Shown here: one piece after another, positions 1-4,925 of the stretch | How the letters are laid out: the number at the start of each line of letters is the position of its first letter | Numbering within the stretch: the stretch's first letter is position 1 | NCBI GenBank assembly: GCA_005239795.1 | Contig: SBBH01000037.1 | Coordinates: 1 to 5,007 of the forward strand | Source: Planctomycetales bacterium | Lineage (GTDB): Bacteria > Planctomycetota > SBBH01 | Length of the DNA: 5,007 nt | Direction: 5' to 3' | Notes under the pieces: model-generated | Database searches by the model: none | What the model saw: only the letters and a program-made list of their open reading frames with translations | Told to the model about the DNA's origin: nothing | Position numbers and translations under genes: made by a program

Positions 1-2
1 CC

Positions 3-113
3 TTTGTCCCCAGGGATTTGCGTGAACACAAACCCCTTCGGATAAAAGGAGGTGCCTCTTTACCGGTTTATCGGCTCCTCAAACTGGGGATACTCGTGGT
101 CAAAGAGATGTAA
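3..113 (+). CDS. Possible 3' end of an unidentified plus-strand gene (partial)
   Basis: Plus-strand frame 3 is open from the window edge to a TAA at 111-113, giving 36 codons of a possible C-terminus. It is basic (rich in Lys and Arg) and ends with the hydrophobic/basic stretch LPVYRLLKLGILVVKEM. The other two plus frames stop by base 45, and no minus-strand frame here is convincing. A plus-strand gene ending here would converge with the thiolase gene, and the heptamer array lies between the two stops, as expected of intergenic repeats. The third-codon-position GC is lower than in the clear genes, which weakens the case. I do not recognise the family. An open run of 36 codons could also be chance. 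Confidence 0.3.
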   Translation, partial: FVPRDLREHKPLRIKGGASLPVYRLLKLGILVVKEM

Positions 114-120
114 ATAAATA

Positions 121-141
121 GGGACTAGAGACTAGCGACTC
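121..141. repeat. Three-unit heptanucleotide tandem repeat (GNGACTA)
   Basis: Three consecutive 7-bp units are visible: GGGACTA (121-127), GAGACTA (128-134) and GCGACTC (135-141), followed by a decayed partial copy (AACTC). The array abuts and overlaps by two bases the thiolase stop codon (TGA, 142-140 on the minus strand). It separates that gene from the possible convergent gene tail ending at 113. Degenerate heptamer arrays of this kind resemble the short tandemly repeated repetitive (STRR) sequences of filamentous cyanobacteria in form and intergenic placement; that is an analogy, not an identification. The unit is not self-complementary enough to form a terminator. Confidence 0.6.
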
Positions 142-1342
142 AACTCACCCGTTCTATGAGCATCGCAATCCCCTGCCCTCCGCCGATGCAGGCGGAGGCG
201 ACGCCACAGCGCTTGCCAGTCCGCTCGAGCTGGTGGATTAGTGTCAGGACAAGGCGGGTCCCGGTCGCCCCCAGGGGGTGGCCGATCGCGATGGCACCGC
301 CGTTCACGTTCACCTTGTTGCGATCAAGCCCCAGGGCCTTTTCCACCGCCAGATACTGCGCGGAAAATGCCTCGTTGATCTCGAAGAAATCGACCTGATC
401 GAGCGGCAAGGAAGCCTTCGCCAACGCCTGCTTGATCGAAGGGACCGGGCCGATCCCCATGATGCGCGGCTCGACCCCCGCGATCCCCCAGGAGCGGATC
501 TTCACGCGCGGTTTCCACCCTTCTTTTTTGGCGCGCGCTTCCGTGGTGACGACGACCGCTGCCGCCCCGTCCACGATCCCCGAGGCGTTCCCCGCCGTCA
601 CGGTGCCTTCTTTACCGAAGGCCGGGCGGAGCTTGGTCAAGATGTCGATCGACGTGTCCGGCTTGATGTGATCATCCGTCTCGACGGAGATCTCTTTTCC
701 GCCTCGCTTCACCGTGACGGGAACGATCTCCTCCTTAAAAAGACCGTTCTTGACGGCGGCCGCTCCCAGGCGATGGCTCCGGAGGGCGAACTCGTCCTGC
801 GCCTGGCGCGAAATGCCGTATTCCTTCGCCAGGTTCTCCGCCGTCTGCGCCATGAAGAAGCCGCATTTTCCGTCCTGGAGGCTTGTGAACAGGAGGTCCT
901 CCAGCTTCACCTCCTGGCCGAAGCGGAACCCCTCGCGCGCGCCGCGCAAGACGAAGGGGGCTTGCGACATGTTTTCTGTTCCGCCGGCGACGACGACCTC
1001 ATGGTCCCCCGTAAGGATCATCTGCGCGGCGTTCACGATCGATTGGATCCCGGAGCCGCAGAGGCGGTTCACGGTTAGGGCCGGCACCTCGATCGGGATG
1101 CCGGCAGAGAGGGCCGAGTGGCGCGCCCCATAGATCGCGCCGACGCCGGTCTGCAGGGCGTTCCCCATCACCACATGCTCGACGCGCGCGGCGGGGACCT
1201 TCGTCCGCTCAAGGGCCGCCCGGATCGCATGCCCTCCGAGATCGTTCGCAGAGACGTCCTTAAAGAGGCCGAAGCCTGGAGTTCCCACATACTCCGCCAT
1301 CGCGGTCCGGGCGCCGCCTAGGATCACCAAATCGGAAGGCAT
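140..1342 (-). CDS. Thiolase (acetyl-CoA C-acetyltransferase / 3-ketoacyl-CoA thiolase)
   Basis: This cytosolic enzyme condenses two acetyl-CoA to acetoacetyl-CoA, or cleaves 3-ketoacyl-CoA with CoA as the last step of beta-oxidation. Numbered from the ATG at 1342 (400 aa, normal for the family), the catalytic signature is complete. The nucleophile is Cys95 in NRLCGSG, the NEAF oxyanion motif is at 323-326, His355 lies in GGAIAIGHPLG, and Cys385 in CIGGGQG is the general acid/base. The TAGNASGIVDGAAA segment is also typical. A GTG six bases upstream (1348) is in frame but overlaps the AGGAGG site, so the ATG, five bases after that site, is the better start. It is the last gene of the cluster, 34 bp after the hydratase. 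The family's HMG acyl-pocket motif reads FMA here (Phe163 in place of His), so chain-length preference is uncertain and I give no symbol (atoB and fadA are both possible). Confidence 0.95.
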   Translation of the reverse strand: MPSDLVILGGARTAMAEYVGTPGFGLFKDVSANDLGGHAIRAALERTKVPAARVEHVVMGNALQTGVGAIYGARHSALSAGIPIEVPALTVNRLCGSGIQSIVNAAQMILTGDHEVVVAGGTENMSQAPFVLRGAREGFRFGQEVKLEDLLFTSLQDGKCGFFMAQTAENLAKEYGISRQAQDEFALRSHRLGAAAVKNGLFKEEIVPVTVKRGGKEISVETDDHIKPDTSIDILTKLRPAFGKEGTVTAGNASGIVDGAAAVVVTTEARAKKEGWKPRVKIRSWGIAGVEPRIMGIGPVPSIKQALAKASLPLDQVDFFEINEAFSAQYLAVEKALGLDRNKVNVNGGAIAIGHPLGATGTRLVLTLIHQLERTGKRCGVASACIGGGQGIAMLIERVS

Positions 1343-1347
1343 TTTCA

Positions 1348-1353
1348 CCTCCT
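1348..1353 (-). promoter_or_regulatory. Ribosome binding site deciding the thiolase start
   Basis: Read on the minus strand this is a perfect AGGAGG, five bases before the ATG at 1342. The alternative in-frame GTG at 1348 begins on the last base of this site and so could not use it. This fixes the start at 1342. A five-codon mini-frame (ATG at 1369, encoding MAHGC) ends in a TAG whose last two bases are the first two of this site. Confidence 0.85.
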
Positions 1354-1376
1354 AACAGCCATGGGCCATGACTGTC

Positions 1377-2159
1377 CTATTTTCCTTCAAATTTCGCCGG
1401 CCGCTTCTCGACGAACGCCCGCATCCCCTCTTTCGTGTCCCCAGTGGCGAAGCACAACCCGAAATAGGTCGACTCCAGCATCTGCCCTTCCTTGGGAGAT
1501 CCCTCGATGCCGCGGTTGACGGCCTCCATCGCGTAGCGCACGGCAATGGGGGCCTGTGCAAGAATCTCCTTGGCGAATTTTTCGACTTCCTCGCGCAAAT
1601 TCTTCTGGGGGACGACGCGGTTGACCAAGCCCACGCGCAAGGCCTCCTGCGCGTCGATGCGCCGGCCGGTCATGATGTACTCGAGCGCACGTCCCCGTCC
1701 GACGATTTTTGGAAGCCTCTGGGTCCCGCCGTAGCCGGGGATGAGTCCGAGCTTCACTTCGGGAAGCGCAAAGACGGCATTCTCAGAGGCGACCCGCAGG
1801 GTGCAGGCCATCGCCAGCTCGCATCCCCCGCCGAAGGCGTAGCCGTTCACGGACGCGATCACCGGCTTCCAGAGAGTCTCAATGAGGTCGAAGACGTCCT
1901 GCCCGCGCCGCGACTGCACCGTGCCGCTCGTGGCATCGCAGCGCGAAAGCTCCGCGATATCGGCGCCGGCCGAGAACGCCTTGTCGCCGGCTCCTGTGAT
2001 GATCGCCAGGCCCACTCCCGGATCGTTCTGCACCTTGAAGGCGGCGTCGCACAGCTCGAACAGGAGGGCGTTCGTCAGGGTGTTCAGCTTGTCCGCGCGG
2101 TTCAAAGTGACCCAGGCGATCCGGTCCGTCACTTCATACGTGATGTTCGTATATTCCAT
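1377..2159 (-). CDS. Enoyl-CoA hydratase (crotonase family)
   Basis: The enzyme hydrates trans-2-enoyl-CoA to 3-hydroxyacyl-CoA, the second step of beta-oxidation. At 260 aa it is the usual length for a single-domain crotonase. The CoA and oxyanion-hole segments are AFSAGADI (61-68) and GYAFGGGCELA (106-116), with Gly111 expected in the oxyanion hole. Both glutamates needed for true hydratase activity are present: Glu114 in GGGCEL and Glu134 in FALPEVKLG. Their 20-residue spacing equals that of Glu144 and Glu164 in the rat mitochondrial enzyme. LIPGYGGTQRLP (139-150) is also typical. The ATG at 2159 has AGGAGG seven bases upstream. It lies 29 bp after the lipoprotein gene and 34 bp before the thiolase, so it is probably co-transcribed with both. 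Substrate chain length cannot be read from sequence; a short-chain (crotonyl-CoA) enzyme is the default guess. Confidence 0.95.
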   Translation of the reverse strand: MEYTNITYEVTDRIAWVTLNRADKLNTLTNALLFELCDAAFKVQNDPGVGLAIITGAGDKAFSAGADIAELSRCDATSGTVQSRRGQDVFDLIETLWKPVIASVNGYAFGGGCELAMACTLRVASENAVFALPEVKLGLIPGYGGTQRLPKIVGRGRALEYIMTGRRIDAQEALRVGLVNRVVPQKNLREEVEKFAKEILAQAPIAVRYAMEAVNRGIEGSPKEGQMLESTYFGLCFATGDTKEGMRAFVEKRPAKFEGK

Positions 2160-2166
2160 GCCTGCT

Positions 2167-2172
2167 CCTCCT
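2167..2172 (-). promoter_or_regulatory. Ribosome binding site of the enoyl-CoA hydratase
   Basis: Read on the minus strand this is AGGAGG, extending to AGGAGGAG, seven bases before the ATG at 2159. It sits in the 29-bp gap after the lipoprotein stop. No -10-like hexamer is apparent in that gap, which supports read-through from the lipoprotein gene. Confidence 0.85.
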
Positions 2173-2188
2173 ATTTCCTAAGGCACCA

Positions 2189-2581
2189 TCAATGCTTCCA
2201 TTGAAACTGTCTGGCTTCCTCGGCGCGTTTCCGAAGCGCCGCCTCGTCACAGGAAGCGGGCTCCAGCGCAAACGAAACGGTGCGCTGATCCCGGATCGTC
2301 CAGGGGACCAGAAATTCCGAGGCGAGTTCAAACGGGAACCACTCATACCAGGGAGGGCGCACCGGGACATCCTGCCGGAACGTCTCACGGCCGTCCATCC
2401 GGAGCTCCACGCGGCGCGTCCCGTAGTGCGTGAATGGGATCTCGACCGGAGTCTTCCCCACCGAGAGGAAATCAACCACCACCTCGGCCCCGGGCGGGTC
2501 CGATTCGATGCGCAAGCGCCGCTCGACGCAGCCTGAGGCTGCAAACCCAGCCGCAACGGCCACCAATAACAGAGTGCGCAC
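2189..2581 (-). CDS. PEGA-domain lipoprotein of unknown function
   Basis: Started at the GTG at 2581 this is a 130-aa predicted lipoprotein. Arg2 and a hydrophobic run (LLLVAVAAGFA) lead to the lipobox ASGC, with Cys18 as the expected lipidated residue. Residues about 24-65 match the PEGA domain: IESDPPGAEVVVD, then VGKTPVEIPFTHYGTRRVEL and a closing MDGRE. A proline- and aromatic-rich segment (RPPWYEWFPFEL, 75-86) and IRDQRTVSFALEP (96-108) follow. I recall this arrangement in a widespread uncharacterised lipoprotein family of Gram-negative-type phyla. The tail (111-130) is short, charged and probably helical. A TTG at 2623 would extend the frame by 14 residues but puts polar residues before the signal peptide, so I reject it. 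Anchoring on the periplasmic side of a membrane is inferred. It is the first gene of the cluster; no functional link to the acyl-CoA enzymes is evident beyond position. Confidence 0.85.
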   Translation of the reverse strand: MRTLLLVAVAAGFAASGCVERRLRIESDPPGAEVVVDFLSVGKTPVEIPFTHYGTRRVELRMDGRETFRQDVPVRPPWYEWFPFELASEFLVPWTIRDQRTVSFALEPASCDEAALRKRAEEARQFQWKH

Positions 2582-2587
2582 GGCGGA

Positions 2588-2593
2588 ATTGTA
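2588..2593 (-). promoter_or_regulatory. Candidate -10 element of the lipoprotein/hydratase/thiolase cluster
   Basis: On the minus strand the hexamer TACAAT (five of six matches to TATAAT) lies within ATTACAAT. Six bases separate it from the GTG at 2581, so the expected transcription start is the G of the start codon. There is no Shine-Dalgarno, which fits a leaderless mRNA. The -35 region is weak: TTGTGC lies 19 bases upstream, matching only the first three consensus positions. Confidence 0.5.
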
Positions 2594-2628
2594 ATCGAAC
2601 GGCCAGCCCCAGGCACAACTCAAACGGG

Positions 2629-2648
2629 TGTCTGACGTTTTGTCGACA
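2629..2648. promoter_or_regulatory. Imperfect dyad upstream of the priA -10; possible operator
   Basis: TGTCTGAC (2629-2636) and GTCGACA (2642-2648) are inverted copies with one unpaired base (T2633) and a 5-base spacer. The right half also contains the perfect 8-bp palindrome TGTCGACA (2641-2648). The dyad occupies the space where the -35 and spacer of the priA promoter should be, a usual place for a repressor or activator site. It does not fit the CTGT-N8-ACAG or GAAC-N4-GTTC LexA patterns. Short dyads of this quality also arise by chance. Confidence 0.25.
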
Positions 2649-2651
2649 GGC

Positions 2652-2657
2652 TACAAT
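2652..2657 (+). promoter_or_regulatory. Candidate -10 element of priA
   Basis: TACAAT (five of six matches to TATAAT) lies seven bases before the GTG at 2665. Transcription would therefore start at about 2664-2665, at or beside the first base of the start codon. No good -35 is seen at 16-18 bases spacing. The nearest Shine-Dalgarno-like string (AGG at 2648-2650) is too far upstream and would lie outside such a transcript. It mirrors the element serving the divergent lipoprotein gene. Confidence 0.5.
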
Positions 2658-2664
2658 CCCCCCG

Positions 2665-4893
2665 GTGCGCTACGCCTCCGTCGTCATCGCCGCTCCCCTC
2701 GACAAGGCGTTCGATTATGAGATCCCGCTTGAGTGGCGCGGCAAGATCCAGGTCGGAAATCGCCTTCTCGTTCCGTTCGGCCCGCGCCGGCTCGCCGGCT
2801 ACTGCGCGGGGCTCAAGGAAGCGCCGGATTACCCCAAGGTCAAGCCTATCCTGGACCTCCTGGATCCCGAGCCGCTCCTGACGCCCTCCCTCTTGGAGCT
2901 GGCCCGCCGGATCGCGCGCGAGACGCTCTGCGCCTGGGGGGAGGCGCTCGAGGCGATGCTCCCGGCGGGGGTGCGCGGCGGCACCCTGCCGGGCAAGCGG
3001 CTGGTGGCGCGCCTGGCGATTCCCCCTTCCGAGGCGCTCGCGCGCGCCTCGGATCTCGACACGCGGGCCCCCCAGCAGGCGAAGCTCCTGCGACGCCTGG
3101 CCGGACCCGCCGAGGCGGTGGCACTCTCGCAGATCGGCCCCCAAGCCGCGGCCGCCGCCAAGGCGCTCGTCGCCAAGGAATGGATCACCACCGAAGCCGT
3201 CGAAGCGGCCCCCGAACTGCTCTTGACCGAGACCGTGGAGCGCAAAGTACCGCTTCCCCTCACGCCGGCACAGGAACAGGCCCTCGCGGCAATTCTCCCG
3301 GCTATCGAGGCCCCCGCTCACGCGCCCTTTCTTCTCCAAGGTGTCACCGGAAGCGGCAAGACCGAAATTTATCTCCAGGCAATCGCTAAAACCCTGGCGC
3401 GAGGCCGCCAGGCGATCGTGCTCGTGCCAGAAATCGCGCTCACCCCCCAGACGGTTCGCCGCTTCAAGGAACGTTTCGAGTCGGTCGCGATCCTCCACAG
3501 TCACTTGACGGAAGGCCAGCGCGACAGCCAGTGGCGCTGCCTGCGCTCGGGCGAGGCCCAGGTCGCGATCGGCGCCCGCTCGGCCGTCTTCGCGCCGGTG
3601 CCACGCCTGGGGCTCATCGTCATCGACGAGGAGCACGAGCCGAGCTTCAAACAACAGTCCAAGCCCCGCTACCACGCGCGGGAGGCGGCACTCTGGCGCG
3701 GGCAGATCGAAAACATCCCGGTCCTCATGGGGAGCGCGACACCGTCGCTCGAGATGTATCAGGCGGCCCGCGACGGGGCCGTCCGGCGGCTGCTCCTGCC
3801 GGCGCGTATCGGCGAGTCCCCTCTCCCCCATGTGACGCTCCTCGACCTCACCGAGGAGGCGACCCAGCAAAAAGGGTTCCACCTCCTCTCGCGCCCCCTG
3901 GCTCATGCTCTCGAAAAAGCGCTCGCGGCGCGCCGGCAGGCGATCCTCTTCCTGAACCGCCGCGGATTCGCCACGTGGGTCCATTGCCCTCGATGCGGCG
4001 AGAGCCTTCGGTGCCGGAACTGCGCCGTGACGCTCATCTATCACCGCGCGAAAAAACTCCTCCAATGCCATTACTGCCTCTTTGCCGCGCCCCTTCCCCG
4101 GGAATGCCCCACCTGTACTTTCCCCCAGATCAAGCTTTTCGGGGCCGGCACGGAGCGGGTTCTGGAGGAAGTCCGGGAGAAATTTCCGAGGGCCGTCGTG
4201 GAGCGAATGGACAGCGACACCACGCAGGCGCGGGGCGCCCACCGGGAAATCCTCGACCGCTTCCGGGACGGCGCCATCGACATTCTGGTCGGAACCCAGA
4301 TGATCGCCAAGGGGCTCGACTTCCCGAACGTCGCGGTCGTGGGGGTTGTCTGCGCCGACACCGCCTTGAATCTCCCCGACTTCCGGGCCGCCGAGCGCAC
4401 GTTTCAGCTCATCGTCCAGGTGGCCGGGCGCGCGGGGCGAGGCGGGATGGACGGCCGCGTTTATGTCCAGTCCTACCGTCCGCGCCACTACAGCGTCTCC
4501 TGCGCCGCGACGCACGATTACGAAAAATTCGCCCAGGAGGAGCTCTCGATCCGCAAGGACTTGCGTTACCCGCCGTTTGCGCGCTTCGTCAGAATCCTCA
4601 TCCAGGGGAAGGACGAGAAAGGGGTAAAAGCACAGGCCGAAGCGCTGGCGGCGTGGCTTGCCCCCAATCCCAAGGCGGCGGCCGCGGCCTCCCCAGGCGG
4701 CGCGCCGGAACCCTCTCCGCTTGAAATCCTCGGGCCGGTCCCGGCGCCGCTTTCGCGCCTCGAGGGGAAATGGCGCTGGCAGATCCTGGTCAAGATGGCA
4801 CCGGCGGCTGAGGTGGGATGGCTTTCGGGACTTCCCAAGCCCAAGCACGGCATCCGGGTGGACGTGGATGTGGATCCGTTGAACCTGCTGTAG
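2665..4893 (+). CDS. priA: Primosomal protein N' (replication restart helicase PriA)
   Basis: PriA is a 3'-to-5' superfamily 2 DNA helicase that recognises stalled forks and D-loops and starts reloading of the replicative helicase. From the GTG at 2665 it is 742 aa, close to E. coli PriA (732). It opens with the 3'-DNA-binding domain (YASVVIAAPLDKAFDYEIP) and WGEALEAMLP (91-100). Helicase motifs follow: Walker A GVTGSGKTE (226-234, Lys232), DEEH (321-324), GSATPS (356-361), GTQM (543-546) and VAGRAGRG (586-593). Between them lie eight zinc cysteines in four CxxC pairs (441/444, 450/453, 468/471, 481/484), as in E. coli. The C-terminal domain (YPPFARFVRIL onward) is complete, ending DVDVDPLNLL. 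The GTG is chosen because it places YASVV at residue 3, as family N-termini require; the frame is open further upstream but has no ATG, GTG or TTG near and no family similarity. It stands alone, divergent from the lipoprotein cluster. Confidence 0.97.
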   Translation: MRYASVVIAAPLDKAFDYEIPLEWRGKIQVGNRLLVPFGPRRLAGYCAGLKEAPDYPKVKPILDLLDPEPLLTPSLLELARRIARETLCAWGEALEAMLPAGVRGGTLPGKRLVARLAIPPSEALARASDLDTRAPQQAKLLRRLAGPAEAVALSQIGPQAAAAAKALVAKEWITTEAVEAAPELLLTETVERKVPLPLTPAQEQALAAILPAIEAPAHAPFLLQGVTGSGKTEIYLQAIAKTLARGRQAIVLVPEIALTPQTVRRFKERFESVAILHSHLTEGQRDSQWRCLRSGEAQVAIGARSAVFAPVPRLGLIVIDEEHEPSFKQQSKPRYHAREAALWRGQIENIPVLMGSATPSLEMYQAARDGAVRRLLLPARIGESPLPHVTLLDLTEEATQQKGFHLLSRPLAHALEKALAARRQAILFLNRRGFATWVHCPRCGESLRCRNCAVTLIYHRAKKLLQCHYCLFAAPLPRECPTCTFPQIKLFGAGTERVLEEVREKFPRAVVERMDSDTTQARGAHREILDRFRDGAIDILVGTQMIAKGLDFPNVAVVGVVCADTALNLPDFRAAERTFQLIVQVAGRAGRGGMDGRVYVQSYRPRHYSVSCAATHDYEKFAQEELSIRKDLRYPPFARFVRILIQGKDEKGVKAQAEALAAWLAPNPKAAAAASPGGAPEPSPLEILGPVPAPLSRLEGKWRWQILVKMAPAAEVGWLSGLPKPKHGIRVDVDVDPLNLL

Positions 4894-4905
4894 GCTCTGC
4901 CCGGT

Positions 4906-4925
4906 CATTCGAAAGGGTGCGAATG
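4906..4925. repeat. Small inverted repeat after priA
   Basis: CATTCG (4906-4911) and CGAATG (4920-4925) form a perfect 6-bp stem with an 8-base loop, beginning 13 bases after the priA stop codon. No T-tract follows on the plus strand, so it is not a standard intrinsic terminator. It might act as an mRNA 3'-end hairpin. The right arm contains the ATG at 4923-4925 of the open frame that follows. Confidence 0.35.

Noticed and set aside
45..61. An AAGGAGGTG string as a ribosome binding site in the left flank
   Set aside because: No ATG, GTG or TTG lies at a suitable distance downstream on the plus strand; it falls inside the possible gene tail.
124..136. A terminator hairpin for the minus-strand cluster (CTAG-TCT-CTAG)
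   Set aside because: The stem is only 4 bp plus a possible G-U pair and arises from the heptamer repeat itself; the T-rich stretch after it is interrupted.
278..1078. A 266-codon plus-strand frame opposite the thiolase
   Set aside because: It is antisense to the catalytic regions of the thiolase and shows no domain or ribosome binding site.
1368..2204. A 278-codon plus-strand frame opposite the hydratase
   Set aside because: It is antisense to a gene with intact catalytic residues; composition is Arg/His/Asp-rich without family features.
2582..2623. A TTG start at 2623 for the lipoprotein
   Set aside because: It puts a polar 14-residue stretch before the signal peptide and has no ribosome binding site; the GTG at 2581 gives a standard lipoprotein signal sequence.
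2434..2664. An N-terminal extension of priA from an ATG at 2434
   Set aside because: It would overlap the lipoprotein gene antisense, add 77 residues of Arg/Pro-rich sequence unlike any PriA, and place the start far from the conserved YASVV N-terminus.
3531..4724. A 397-codon plus-strand frame inside priA
   Set aside because: It overlaps the conserved helicase core in another frame and reads as Arg/Pro/Gly-rich low complexity; a GC-rich shadow.
2620..4908. A 762-codon open frame on the minus strand, antisense to the whole of priA
   Set aside because: priA is certain from its motifs. The antisense product is rich in Arg, Gly, Pro and Ala with no recognisable domain, as expected from the mirror frame of a GC-rich gene with few A/T third positions.
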